DNA of 64,000 bases from Olleya sp. Hel_I_94 (GCF_007827365.1 NZ_VISI01000002.1:1431001-1495000), one strand, 5' to 3'; shown: positions 24,566-33,621, numbered from the stretch's first letter. The notes: generated from the sequence alone by a model not told the origin. Numbers and translations are program-made.

Positions 24566-25618
24566 CTATTTAATATTATCCTTTGTAACCATTACATTAG
24601 CTAAATAACTTGCATCTTTAGACACACCACCTAATGTCGCAGAGCCACGTGTATACATCCAAGGTAAACCAATAAAGTATAATCCGTCAATATTGCTAAC
24701 ACCTCTATAATTTTTTGGATAACCATTAGCATCCAATTCTAAACCTTGTATCCAATTAAAATTGGGACGATAACCTGTTGCCCAAATCACATTTTTAATG
24801 GTTGAAACTTTTTGTTTTTCAAAAAAGACATCATTATTTAAAGCATCCTTTGTACGTCCTACAGCAATTACATTCTCTCTTGTCAAAATTCCCTTAACAT
24901 CTGTTCCAATAACGGGTTGTGTCGATGAGTTAATTTTTTTTCCTATCCAACTATACTTACTATAATTTAAAAAACCAACAACAGTAAACCACCACCACAA
25001 CGTTTTACCTAAAAAATTTTGAGGTAAAGATTTTACTGTTGTATCACCAGAAAAGTAAACTGTTCTGGATGTATCCTTAGAGATTTCATTTAGTATTTGA
25101 TACCCAGAATCTCCTCCTCCTACAACCAAAGCATCTCCTTGTTGTAATTGCCTAACACCTTTGTAGTAATTACTATGCATTTGCAAAGTGCTTTTAGAAA
25201 TTTTGGTATGACAAGGTGGTGTATATGGTATATGGAATGGACCTGTTGCAACAATAACGTTTTTAGCTTCAATTTCGCCAGCTTTATGCTGAACAAAAAA
25301 ACCTGTTTCAGTTTTACTTACAGAGGTCACTAAAGTGTTTAATTGTATTGGAATATTAAATTTTTTGACATAATTCTTAAAATAATTAGCAACATCAACC
25401 TTAGTTGGATAATATCCTTTAGGTGCATCAAATTTTAAGCCTGGTAAATGGTTATATTCTGTTGGTGTAAATAACTTTAAAGAATCCCATCGGTTTAGCC
25501 AAGATGCACCAACCTCTGACTCTCCATCAAGCACCAAAAAATTTACATCCATTTGTTTTAAATGAAAAGCCATAGCCAATCCTGCTTGTGCGCCACCAAT
25601 TACTACATAATCCAACAT
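24566..25618 (-). CDS. Flavin-containing monooxygenase-like FAD/NAD(P) oxidoreductase
   Basis: CzcO/FMO-type flavoprotein of 350 residues. The FAD motif is VVIGGAQAGLAM (about 5-16), the second dinucleotide motif is VVGGGDSGYQ (about 165), and the typical WATGYRPNF lies near 280. The early segment ASWLNRWDSLKLFTPT is characteristic of this group. It could oxidise a soft nucleophile or serve in thiol/metal stress; no substrate can be given. Own promoter (25643-25650) and convergent with the hypothetical gene upstream. Confidence 0.85.
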   Translation of the reverse strand: MLDYVVIGGAQAGLAMAFHLKQMDVNFLVLDGESEVGASWLNRWDSLKLFTPTEYNHLPGLKFDAPKGYYPTKVDVANYFKNYVKKFNIPIQLNTLVTSVSKTETGFFVQHKAGEIEAKNVIVATGPFHIPYTPPCHTKISKSTLQMHSNYYKGVRQLQQGDALVVGGGDSGYQILNEISKDTSRTVYFSGDTTVKSLPQNFLGKTLWWWFTVVGFLNYSKYSWIGKKINSSTQPVIGTDVKGILTRENVIAVGRTKDALNNDVFFEKQKVSTIKNVIWATGYRPNFNWIQGLELDANGYPKNYRGVSNIDGLYFIGLPWMYTRGSATLGGVSKDASYLANVMVTKDNIK

Positions 25619-25642
25619 CTAAATTCCTTTTTTAATTTAGTG

Positions 25643-25650
25643 CAAAAGTA
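25643..25650 (-). promoter_or_regulatory. Predicted -7 box for the flavin monooxygenase
   Basis: Reverse complement TACTTTTG fits TAnnTTTG, 24 bases before the ATG. A CAA (minus-strand TTG) occurs at 25663-25665, closer than usual for the -33 element. Confidence 0.5.
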
Positions 25651-25810
25651 CCCACAATTTATCAATCTGAGCAATAAAGACTAGCTCAAGATTAATTCAT
25701 GATTGTTAAACCTATTGATAATACTCATTAAAAAAAAGACTTAACTCGACCAAACGCCTTTTTCACTAGTTACTATTTATTTAATAAGCTAAATAGTATA
25801 CTTTTATAAT

Positions 25811-26317
25811 ATGAAGCATAAATTAATACTGATTTTTATAATTCTAATTGCACAAATAATTAGTGCTCAAAATACTGCTAAGGATAAAACCTTGACTTTA
25901 AACGACAATATTACATGGTTAAATAATTTTGAGAAACTAGAATTAAAAGTCAATAGAGTTACTATTTTCAAGCAGAAAATAAACGCTGACACACTATTTA
26001 AAGCTCAAACTAAATATTCTAGAATTAAATTTAAAAACAAAAGTAAACCTGCTTTTTTCACAGATAAATTAGAGTGCGATTGTAAGATTATGTTTTTACT
26101 AAATTTAAACGAACCTAATTATTATTTACTTGATCCTATAGCGTATCCTAAAACGATAGTGGTTCTAGAATTAATAAACTCTTATAATATTGAAGATTTT
26201 TATATTGTAAAACCAGCTAACGCTGCTGCTTTATTTGGAGAGCAAGCCAAATGCGGTGTCCTTATCCTTAAAACCATGAACAAGCAATTTATTAAAAAAG
26301 TAAAACAAACATTATAA
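25811..26317 (+). CDS. Secreted protein with a TonB-plug-like C-terminal motif
   Basis: Signal peptide MKHKLILIFIILIAQIISAQ, then about 145 residues. The C-terminal part IEDFYIVKPANAAALFGEQA KCGVLILKT (about 130-160) resembles the plug-domain end of SusC/TonB receptors (VLKGAxATALYGSRAANGVIxIxT), but no barrel follows. Two cysteines in ECDC and one in KCG could form a disulfide or bind metal. A free-standing plug-like protein is unusual; possible roles are inference. Preceded by 192 bases without another gene. Confidence 0.6.
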   Translation: MKHKLILIFIILIAQIISAQNTAKDKTLTLNDNITWLNNFEKLELKVNRVTIFKQKINADTLFKAQTKYSRIKFKNKSKPAFFTDKLECDCKIMFLLNLNEPNYYLLDPIAYPKTIVVLELINSYNIEDFYIVKPANAAALFGEQAKCGVLILKTMNKQFIKKVKQTL

Positions 26318-26428
26318 TTGCATGCAGAGAGCAGCAATTTAACAACATTTAACTAAAGTTTTTTATTGCCAATTATTTTTACGAAATTTAAGCTAATAAC
26401 GTAAAAAATTAACCACTAAAACATAAAC

Positions 26429-26959
26429 ATGGATTGGATATATTCTTTAAGTGACCCTTTATGGGAAACTATTTTAGGAAGCCTTATATTATTTGTAGTC
26501 ATTATTATATTAACCAGAATTATTGGTTTACGCTCGTTTGCTAAATTTACAGCATACGACTTTGCATTTACTATTGCTATTGGTAGTATTATCTCTTCAA
26601 CTTTAACGTCAAGTACTTCCATTACACATGGTAGCGTTGCAATTGCAGGCTTACTATTTTTAACTTATATTTTTTCTACTTTACAAAAAAAATTTCCTAG
26701 TATAAACACTTTAATATCAAATAAGCCTTTATTATTAATGAAAGGTCAAACCATTTTACATGACAATTTAAAACATGCTAGAATTGAAAAATCGCAATTA
26801 ATAGCTAAGCTAAGAGAAGCAAATGTGTTAGACTTTAAACAAGTTGAGGCTGTGGTTTTAGAATCCACTGGAGACATATCTGTATTACATAAATCTTCTG
26901 AATCTGACGACACAAATTTAAGTGCAACCCTATTAGAAGATGTTAGAGAATCGCCATGA
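26429..26959 (+). CDS. DUF421 family membrane protein (YetF-like)
   Basis: Three N-terminal membrane helices (about 10-30, 45-62 and 68-88) with the conserved IIGLRSFAKFTAYDF segment. A small cytoplasmic domain of the YetF type follows (NKPLLLMKGQTILHDNLKHA, then LIAKLREANVLDFKQVEAVV, then ESTGDISVL). Length 176. Members are common membrane proteins implicated in envelope or spore stress in some bacteria; the biochemical function is unknown. Monocistronic. The preceding 111-base gap has no clear -7 box. Confidence 0.85.
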   Translation: MDWIYSLSDPLWETILGSLILFVVIIILTRIIGLRSFAKFTAYDFAFTIAIGSIISSTLTSSTSITHGSVAIAGLLFLTYIFSTLQKKFPSINTLISNKPLLLMKGQTILHDNLKHARIEKSQLIAKLREANVLDFKQVEAVVLESTGDISVLHKSSESDDTNLSATLLEDVRESP

Positions 26960-27025
26960 AACACATCAACTAATTATATAAAAAGATTAACATTTTACTA
27001 CTTAAAGTTTATTTAAATTTGAATT

Positions 27026-27400
27026 GTGAAAGACAAATTAAACTTACATACAAAACACACGGTACTTCCTTTATTAGGTTTAGTAATACTGTTACTACTT
27101 TCACCTTGTAAGGTTAGAAATTTTATTCAAGTTGAACTTGGCTTAACACAAACTGAAGTTTCAAACAAAAGCCAAGCGACTGTAAGTTATTTGGATTGTA
27201 ATGATTTTGAAATTACCAATACTAGTTTTCAAAAAAGCACTTCTTCTGTAGACTTTACAGCAATAATACTTGATGTTAATACAGCATTTGTTGTATCAGA
27301 TATTTCAAAAAGTTACTTACAACCTGATCAAAAAGGAAACTACTCAGTTTCTAAAATTCCCCTTTATATTTTATATCAAAATTTTAAGGACTATCTGTAA
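27026..27400 (+). CDS. Hypothetical secreted or membrane-anchored protein
   Basis: A 124-residue product using GTG at 27026. An N-terminal hydrophobic stretch (VLPLLGLVILLLLSPCKVR) could be a signal or an anchor, and the remainder is short beta-rich sequence with one more cysteine (YLDCNDFE). A TAAATTTG box lies only 4 bases upstream of the GTG, so the message would be leaderless if that box is used. No family recognised; the reading frame is plausible by composition but not certain. Confidence 0.5.
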   Translation: MKDKLNLHTKHTVLPLLGLVILLLLSPCKVRNFIQVELGLTQTEVSNKSQATVSYLDCNDFEITNTSFQKSTSSVDFTAIILDVNTAFVVSDISKSYLQPDQKGNYSVSKIPLYILYQNFKDYL

Positions 27401-27504
27401 TTAGATATTTTCTAGTCTAGAGTATCAGTACACACAAAGCTGATAACACTTTTTTGATAACCAAAACAGAAATTACAAGAATATACTTTCCGCTAATTTT
27501 AGCT

Positions 27505-27521
27505 ATGGTAATATATACCAT
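27505..27521. promoter_or_regulatory. Palindrome upstream of dsrE-doxDA
   Basis: ATGGTA-ATATA-TACCAT, 6-bp arms with a 5-base centre, about 40 bases before the DsrE start. Possible operator; no further support. The rest of 27401-27562 shows nothing clear. Confidence 0.35.
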
Positions 27522-27562
27522 CTAACGACCTCTTGTTTTCTTAAATTTAAAATATAAAACTG

Positions 27563-27985
27563 ATGAAAAATTCAATCTTAATTTTCACAACTCTATTTAG
27601 CTTCATATGTGGAACTCAACAATTACAAGCACAAGATTTTAATACTACAAAAAATAATTACTTAATCCTTTCCAAAAATATCCAACAACTTAAACCTGTA
27701 TTACTAACTGCCCAATCTTTAGCAACGGAAGACGGTATTAACTATGGTGACTTTTACGTAATTATTTGCGGTAAAACAGTAAAAGATATTCCTAATAACA
27801 CTGAATTTAAAACCCTTTTAGAAGAAGCAAAATTCTTAAATATAAAAGTCTTTGTGTGTGGTATTTCACTTAAAAAATTTAATATAACACCTAAACAATT
27901 ACCTGATAGTATTGTAGTTACAGAAAATGGAATCCTTTATGGTTTTCAACTTACAAAAAATGGATTCTTAACATTAACTATCTAA
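27563..27985 (+). CDS. Exported DsrE/DsrF-like protein
   Basis: Signal peptide (FICGTQQLQAQ) then a DsrE-like alpha/beta domain of about 115 residues. VIICGKTVKDI and NIKVFVCGISLKKF place cysteines at the positions used for sulfur transfer in this family. It is likely periplasmic. It is followed after 10 bases by the DoxD-DoxA fusion, which suggests a shared role in handling reduced sulfur or thiosulfate outside the cytoplasm. The pairing is an inference from context. Confidence 0.75.
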   Translation: MKNSILIFTTLFSFICGTQQLQAQDFNTTKNNYLILSKNIQQLKPVLLTAQSLATEDGINYGDFYVIICGKTVKDIPNNTEFKTLLEEAKFLNIKVFVCGISLKKFNITPKQLPDSIVVTENGILYGFQLTKNGFLTLTI

Positions 27986-27995
27986 TTTACTAAAA

Positions 27996-29021
27996 ATGAA
28001 AACTATAAATATAAAAAATGATGCAGGCCTATTAACGCTGGCAATAAGACTAGTAATTGGATGGACTTACTTTTCGGCATTTTGGAGGCGTACCATTTTG
28101 GCAGATAAACTAGACCCAGAGGTTGCTGGATACATTGGAGAAAAGTTTAACCACTTTTTACCAAACGCTTTAGGTATAAAACCAATTATTCAATACCTAG
28201 TAGAAAACCCAGATATACTTTGGTTAAACATGGTCATATTTACAATAATAGAAGGAATTGTAGGTTTATTTATTCTCCTTGGGTTGTTTACTAGACTAAT
28301 GAGTATTGGTGTCTTTGGATTAGCAATGGGAATACTTTTAGGGTCAGGATGGATTGGTACAACGTGTCTTGACGAATGGCAAATTGGTGTATTGGGAATT
28401 GCTACAGGATTTGTTTTGTTTTTAACAGGAAGCGGAAAATACTCTTTAGATAATTATTTAATAAACCGCAATTATACTTTCACTACAAAAAAATGGTTTG
28501 CTTGGTTAGGCTCTGGTATTCTACCAATTAAAGACCAGCTTTTTCCTAAAGTTGTGCTAATTGGGTCGTTAGCCATTTTAGGCATGACCTTAATGACAAA
28601 TCAAGTTTTTCATGGTGGTTTATGGGGAACACTCCATAACAAATCTGTGAAACCAAAATTAGAAATTACTAATGGACAAATTGAAGATAACACATTATCT
28701 TTTGATGTTTTTAGGACAGAAGGTGTAGATGTTTATGGCTCTTGGGTTATTGGTATTGAACTATTTGACGATACAAATAAATTAATTATGAGTTATAATC
28801 AAGAAGAATTATCAAGCTTACAACCTAAAAATATCTCAAACTTTTATGTCGCTAAAATAAAACCTGGCAAACATAGTTTGATTGTTCCTTTGGGCGCAAA
28901 AGCAACATTACACTTAAAAAATGGTAAACTAACAACAATAACCAATAGTGAGTATACTATCAAGATGACAGATATTAGTGGTCTTAGCTGGGAACATAAG
29001 TTGACAGTAACTAATAAATAA
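27996..29021 (+). CDS. DoxD-DoxA fusion, thiosulfate:quinone oxidoreductase-like
   Basis: N-terminal DoxX/DoxD membrane domain with four helices (RLVIGWTYFSAFWRR at about 17-31, then FTIIEGIVGLFILLGLFTRL). The C-terminal exported DoxA-like beta domain (about 205-341) contains GSWVIGIELFDD and a beta sandwich end. In Acidianus the two parts are separate subunits that oxidise thiosulfate and pass electrons to quinone; here they are one 341-residue chain. Activity is not proven for the bacterial fusions. Co-transcribed with the DsrE-like gene and ended by a terminator 6 bases after the stop. Confidence 0.8.
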   Translation: MKTINIKNDAGLLTLAIRLVIGWTYFSAFWRRTILADKLDPEVAGYIGEKFNHFLPNALGIKPIIQYLVENPDILWLNMVIFTIIEGIVGLFILLGLFTRLMSIGVFGLAMGILLGSGWIGTTCLDEWQIGVLGIATGFVLFLTGSGKYSLDNYLINRNYTFTTKKWFAWLGSGILPIKDQLFPKVVLIGSLAILGMTLMTNQVFHGGLWGTLHNKSVKPKLEITNGQIEDNTLSFDVFRTEGVDVYGSWVIGIELFDDTNKLIMSYNQEELSSLQPKNISNFYVAKIKPGKHSLIVPLGAKATLHLKNGKLTTITNSEYTIKMTDISGLSWEHKLTVTNK

Positions 29022-29026
29022 AAAAC

Positions 29027-29058
29027 AAAAAGCCTCTCAATGTTTTGAGAGGCTTTTT
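29027..29058. terminator. Bidirectional terminator between doxDA and the subtilase
   Basis: AAAAGCCTCTCAA (ending 29040) pairs with TTGAGAGGCTTTT (29045-29057), with a 4-base loop and A/T tracts on both sides, serving the two converging genes. Confidence 0.9.
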
Positions 29059-29078
29059 TAACTAACACTTAAAATGTT

Positions 29079-30593
29079 TTACTGCACTGCTTGTAAGGCA
29101 TCAATATTACCATAACCAAAACTACTGTTCTTGTTAGGATAAAACTCGGCAGATTGCTTTAATTTATTTAACACTTGTGTTCTAGACCAAGATGGATGTC
29201 TTGACCAAACTAATGCTGCAATACCAGCTGTAGTTGCTGTTGCTACAGATGATCCACCTGTGTATCGTCTATCTCCATTATAAAATCCTAATACAGGAGG
29301 CGCTTTACTTGTGTTATTATCACCTTCCATAATAATTGTAAAATCTATTTTACTTCCGCTATGACACACTTCGCATCTGTCATAATTTGGACCATCATCA
29401 ACACCTGTAACAGCAACAGTCTCACTCATAGTTGCAGGAAAAATTACGCCAAATCCATTTGTAAAACTAGTAGAGGTCCCACCTGCTGCAAAAATTAATT
29501 TACCTTTACTATATGCATATTTAACAGCATCTTTAATACTACCAATAGACCACACATAACCAATTGACATAGATATGATTTTGACATCACTTCTGTTTCC
29601 TAATTGCGTTAATGCTGCAGACACACCTTTACGCTCATGATAGTCATTAAGCAAAACATCTTCTGTTGCTCTATAAGCTACTAAATTTGCGTTATAGGCA
29701 ACTCCAACTGGCATACCATTATCATTACGTGGTGCTGCCATAGTTGACGCCATAGCTGTACCATGTCCACATTTATCATGAGGTCCATCATAGTTACTAG
29801 ACCACCACCAAGAGGAATCTATAAAGGTTCCATATTTTTGTACAAAACGACCATTAGAATACCCATCATTAATTCCTGAGGAATTTAATAAGCTTTGTGA
29901 TGCTGATACACCTGTATCAATCAACCCTATAGTTATACCTGATCCAGTACTATAATTCCATGCTTGCGGAATATTATGCTTATTAAAATGCCAAGATACT
30001 TGTGCATTATTTGGTGCTATTGTTGTGTAATGTGATGCGTTTATGGCATCTGCATTTTTATCACAACCTGAGCTTGAGCGAGCATTATTTACGGTTTCGT
30101 AGTGATTATAACCGTTTGGTTCTAAATATCTAACACCATCTGTTTGTAATAATTGTTTTATAGTTATAAAGTTTTCTACTTTAACGTCTACAACATTTAT
30201 TATATCATGTTCAAACATTGTTTTTTCGCTTTTTTTGTAAGCTTCATTAGCTTCTACTAGTTGCTCTATATTAGACAAGGTAGACTTTAAGCGCTCTGTT
30301 TTGACCTCTATAAAACTTTCTCCTTCTTCTCCATATCCAATGGTTAGGATATTATTACCTCTAACAACTGCACTCCATAAGGTATGTGGTGTGACGTCCT
30401 TCCAATCAAAACTTCCGGTTTCAGTAAGACTAGTATTAATTATAGCATTAATTTCTGGGATAGTCAACGCTGCTTTTTGGTCGTCGTTAACTGTGGTTTC
30501 TTCAGGATTTTCTAGATAGGCCTCATCCTGACAGGCATTAAAAAAAGCAAAAGTCATTACTAGTAATGACAATTGAAGTACACGTTTTTTCAT
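29079..30593 (-). CDS. S8 family serine peptidase, lipoprotein
   Basis: Subtilisin-like protease of 504 residues with a lipoprotein signal (FAFFNAC, lipid cysteine C21) and an N-terminal prodomain-like region (about 40-165). Catalytic residues are D226 (GLIDTGVS), H277 (CGHGTAMAS) and S449 (GGSSVATAT). The oxyanion-hole asparagine usual in AAxGN appears as glycine (FAAGGTSTS, about 369-377), so activity may differ from typical subtilases. A CEVC pair (407-410) could bind metal or form a disulfide. No T9SS domain, so it is probably anchored in the outer membrane. Confidence 0.9.
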   Translation of the reverse strand: MKKRVLQLSLLVMTFAFFNACQDEAYLENPEETTVNDDQKAALTIPEINAIINTSLTETGSFDWKDVTPHTLWSAVVRGNNILTIGYGEEGESFIEVKTERLKSTLSNIEQLVEANEAYKKSEKTMFEHDIINVVDVKVENFITIKQLLQTDGVRYLEPNGYNHYETVNNARSSSGCDKNADAINASHYTTIAPNNAQVSWHFNKHNIPQAWNYSTGSGITIGLIDTGVSASQSLLNSSGINDGYSNGRFVQKYGTFIDSSWWWSSNYDGPHDKCGHGTAMASTMAAPRNDNGMPVGVAYNANLVAYRATEDVLLNDYHERKGVSAALTQLGNRSDVKIISMSIGYVWSIGSIKDAVKYAYSKGKLIFAAGGTSTSFTNGFGVIFPATMSETVAVTGVDDGPNYDRCEVCHSGSKIDFTIIMEGDNNTSKAPPVLGFYNGDRRYTGGSSVATATTAGIAALVWSRHPSWSRTQVLNKLKQSAEFYPNKNSSFGYGNIDALQAVQ

Positions 30594-30721
30594 TTTATAT
30601 AGTTTAAGGTTGATGCTTAAATATATAAATTATTCTTAAAGAAAAGTTAATAAAAGTTACAAATTAACAAACAACCACTACACAAAATAGTAAATCGATA
30701 CATTTTTAAGAGTAATGCTTT

Positions 30722-30810
30722 GCGTTAGCGGTAGGAATGACATCCTTTTTTTGCTGCCATATATGGCAAAAAAAGATATAATGGATGACGCGACCCTTGT
30801 GGTAACGCCC
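30722..30810 (-). repeat. GGGCGTT-type structured repeat, copy 2
   Basis: Minus-strand reading starts GGGCGTTACCACAAGGGTCG and ends TACCGCTAACGC. It includes a perfect TGCCATATATGGCA palindrome (30755-30768) at the tip of a T/A-rich stem. It shares both ends with 20139-20267. It lies between tatA and the subtilase gene; the remaining bases of 30594-30833 show no gene. Confidence 0.6.
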
Positions 30811-30833
30811 AAATAATTAAAATAAATTTTGAA

Positions 30834-31121
30834 TTATAGTTTACGACGTACAGATCCTGTAAACTCTTCTAGATCGTCTTTAACTTTTTTAAGCTCTTCG
30901 TTTACATCATTGGTGATGCTTGTGTCTAGACCGTTACGTTCTGCAGATTTTGTGATTTCGGTTTTAATATCATTAGTTGCGTCTTTAAGTTGGCGCATAC
31001 CTTTACCCAAACCTTTGGCTATATCTGGTACATTTTTAGCACCAAATACCATAACAACTATAAGTAGGATGAAAAATATTTCTCCTCCGCTTATAAATAA
31101 AAATGTTGCTAATTTAATCAT
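30834..31121 (-). CDS. tatA: Twin-arginine translocase subunit TatA/TatE
   Basis: A 95-residue protein with one N-terminal membrane helix (FLFISGGEIFFILLIVVMVF), then the hinge FGAKNVPDIAKGLGKGMRQL and an amphipathic helix, the standard TatA layout. It forms the pore of the Tat pathway for folded proteins with TatC, which is not in this window. The -7 box lies only 4 bases upstream of the ATG, which implies a leaderless or near-leaderless message. Confidence 0.93.
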   Translation of the reverse strand: MIKLATFLFISGGEIFFILLIVVMVFGAKNVPDIAKGLGKGMRQLKDATNDIKTEITKSAERNGLDTSITNDVNEELKKVKDDLEEFTGSVRRKL

Positions 31122-31125
31122 GGTA

Positions 31126-31133
31126 CAAATATA
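31126..31133 (-). promoter_or_regulatory. Predicted -7 box for tatA
   Basis: Reverse complement TATATTTG fits TAnnTTTG and ends 4 bases upstream of the tatA ATG, so little or no leader is expected. Confidence 0.6.
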
Positions 31134-31227
31134 CTAAGTTGTTTTGATTGTTTGAATAAACTACTGTTTTTTTTAAGAGTCTTTTAGTACGATTTTTGTA
31201 TTTTTACATCAAGTGAAACACAATACT

Positions 31228-32988
31228 ATGGCGTTTAAAAATATTGAATCTAATCCAATTTTAGATCGTTTACCTAAGCATTTAAGACAATTTATTAAAC
31301 CTCAGGATTATGAGGATTACTCTGCTATTGATCAAGCAGTTTGGCGATATGCTATGCGTAAAAATGTGGATTACTTAAGTGAAGTAGCACATAATACGTA
31401 CCTAGAAGGCTTGCAACAAACTGGTATTAGTGTGGATGCTATACCTAATATGTATGGTATGAACCGTATTTTAAAAGCTATTGGTTGGGCTGCTGTTGCT
31501 GTGGATGGTTTTATACCTCCTAATGCTTTTATGGAATTTCAGGCGTATAACGTCCTTGTTATTGCTAGTGATATTAGACAATTGGAACATATTGAATATA
31601 CGCCTGCTCCAGACATAATCCACGAAGGTGCTGGTCATGCGCCAATTATTGCTAATCCTGAGTATGCTGAGTATTTAAGACGTTTTGGTGAGATTGGTTG
31701 TAAAGCGATAAGCTCTGCCAAAGATTACGAGTTATATGAAGCTGTGCGACACTTATCTATTATTAAAGAAGCTCCTAATACACCACAAGATCAAATTGAT
31801 TTAGCTGAAAAAGCAGTTGAAGATTTACAGAATAACATGGGTGAACCAAGTGAAATGGCTTTGATTAGAAATTTACATTGGTGGACAGTTGAGTATGGTT
31901 TAATTGGCACAATAGATAATCCAAAAATTTATGGTGCTGGTTTATTATCGTCTATTGGTGAGAGTGCTTGGTGTATGACAGATAAGGTAAAAAAGTTACC
32001 TTACACGATTGACTCTACCTTTCAGAATTTTGATATCACAAAACCGCAACCACAATTATATGTCACTCCGGATTTTGCACATCTAAGTTTAGTTTTAGAA
32101 GAATTTGCAAATACTATGGCTTTGCGTACTGGTGGACCAAGTGCAATTAAAAAACTGATACAAAGCGAAGCTTTAGGAACTATCGAGCTGAGTACAGGTT
32201 TACAAATATCTGGTATTTTTACTAATATGATAGAACATAATGGTAAAGTAAGCTACATACAAACTACCGGAAAAACTGCCTTAGCTAACAGAGATAAAGA
32301 GCTAGTTGGACATAGCACTTTAGAGCATCCTGATGGTTTTGGATCGCCTATTGGCAAATTAAAAGGTATCAATTTGGCTATTGAAGACATGTCGCCTAGA
32401 GATTTACGCGCTTACGATATTTATGAAGGCGAAACAGTTACTTTGGAATTTGAAGGTGGTATTATTGTTAAAGGTGAAATTATTACTGGTACTAGAAACC
32501 TACAAGGTAAAATTATATTAATTAGCTTTAAAAACTGTACGGTAACCCATAACAATACTGTTTTATTCCAACCAGAATGGGGACAATATGATATGGCTGT
32601 TGGTAAGGAGGTACTTTCAGGATATTCTGGTACTGCCGACTTACATAGTTTTGATTTAATTACACACACCATTAGTAGCACAACTATACATGAGGAAAAA
32701 TCACCTGAAAAACTAGAACTTATAGCGCTTTACAAACAGGTACGTGATTACAGAGAAGGGACTAACTTTACTATTTCTAGAACTAAAGTGTTAGAGCAAT
32801 TAATTAACCGTTTTCCGATGGATTGGTTATTACCAGTTGAGTTGTTTGAATTAGCTAAAAAAGGAAATGAAAATGAATTATGTAATACTATTTTAGATCA
32901 TTTAGAAACGATTAAACAAAATAGACCTGAAGTAGGACATTTAATTGACGATGGTATTAAGATTGCTAGTCAGGAGATTGTGGTGTAA
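31228..32988 (+). CDS. phhA: Phenylalanine 4-monooxygenase (aromatic amino acid hydroxylase, long form)
   Basis: Pterin-dependent non-heme iron hydroxylase converting phenylalanine to tyrosine. The catalytic domain covers about residues 1-330, with iron ligands in DIIHEGAGHAP and the glutamate in NPEYAEYLRRFGEIG. Afterwards comes a C-terminal extension of about 230 residues (from roughly VEHSTLEHPD onward) not found in proteobacterial enzymes and of unknown function; it contains beta-rich sequence such as EGETVTLEFEGGIIVKGEI. ATG at 31228 is preferred to a GTG 15 bases upstream. The end overlaps the convergent membrane-protein gene by 19 bases. Confidence 0.9.
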   Translation: MAFKNIESNPILDRLPKHLRQFIKPQDYEDYSAIDQAVWRYAMRKNVDYLSEVAHNTYLEGLQQTGISVDAIPNMYGMNRILKAIGWAAVAVDGFIPPNAFMEFQAYNVLVIASDIRQLEHIEYTPAPDIIHEGAGHAPIIANPEYAEYLRRFGEIGCKAISSAKDYELYEAVRHLSIIKEAPNTPQDQIDLAEKAVEDLQNNMGEPSEMALIRNLHWWTVEYGLIGTIDNPKIYGAGLLSSIGESAWCMTDKVKKLPYTIDSTFQNFDITKPQPQLYVTPDFAHLSLVLEEFANTMALRTGGPSAIKKLIQSEALGTIELSTGLQISGIFTNMIEHNGKVSYIQTTGKTALANRDKELVGHSTLEHPDGFGSPIGKLKGINLAIEDMSPRDLRAYDIYEGETVTLEFEGGIIVKGEIITGTRNLQGKIILISFKNCTVTHNNTVLFQPEWGQYDMAVGKEVLSGYSGTADLHSFDLITHTISSTTIHEEKSPEKLELIALYKQVRDYREGTNFTISRTKVLEQLINRFPMDWLLPVELFELAKKGNENELCNTILDHLETIKQNRPEVGHLIDDGIKIASQEIVV

Positions 32989-33587
32989 GATTTTGTAATA
33001 CTATATTGTACGGTCGCTTTAATTGTATGTTCTTCATTAAATGAAGACATAACAATAGATGCTTTTTTAACCTGTTGCTCCTGTAAAGGCACAAACTGTA
33101 TATTGGTATATGCTACATTTTCAATTACAATTTCTGACACACCAATTAGCTTTTTAGATTTTACATCAATAGGAATAAAACTATAGAAATCTTCTCTTTT
33201 AAGTAAATCATTTTCAAAATAAGCATTAAAAGTCACCGTTTTAAATAAGTATCTTGATAGCAATATGTCTTTAATTACCAAACCCAACAATATAACTTGT
33301 GCATTTACACCAACTGATAATTGACCAATAGTTATTGCTAAATGAAAGTGTAAAAACTGTGATAAGTCAAAAATATCATTTTGATATGCTACGTAAGGGA
33401 TTTGAGCTACTATCCATAGTATAGCCAAATAGTAGAAATTAAACTTTTTAGCAAAAAACAAAATTGAAGCTACAATACCTAATACACAAACTATTGCACT
33501 TAAATTTAACACTATAAATCCATTATTAAATAGCGTTAAAATACTAGAAACAACAACATACGTGTAGAAGATTTTTAATTTTCGCAT
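32970..33587 (-). CDS. Hypothetical integral membrane protein
   Basis: A 205-residue protein. The first 115 residues contain about four hydrophobic helices (TYVVVSSILTLF, LSAIVCVLGIVASILFF, YYLAILWIVAQIPYVAY and VILLGLVIKDILL). A soluble beta-rich tail follows (about 120-205, FYSFIPIDVKSKKLIGVSEI). No family is recognised. ATG start; it overlaps the end of the phenylalanine hydroxylase gene tail to tail and has no partner gene. Confidence 0.65.
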   Translation of the reverse strand: MRKLKIFYTYVVVSSILTLFNNGFIVLNLSAIVCVLGIVASILFFAKKFNFYYLAILWIVAQIPYVAYQNDIFDLSQFLHFHLAITIGQLSVGVNAQVILLGLVIKDILLSRYLFKTVTFNAYFENDLLKREDFYSFIPIDVKSKKLIGVSEIVIENVAYTNIQFVPLQEQQVKKASIVMSSFNEEHTIKATVQYSITKSYTTIS

Positions 33588-33621
33588 TCACATGTTTTAT
33601 AAATTAGATATTATTAAAAAC

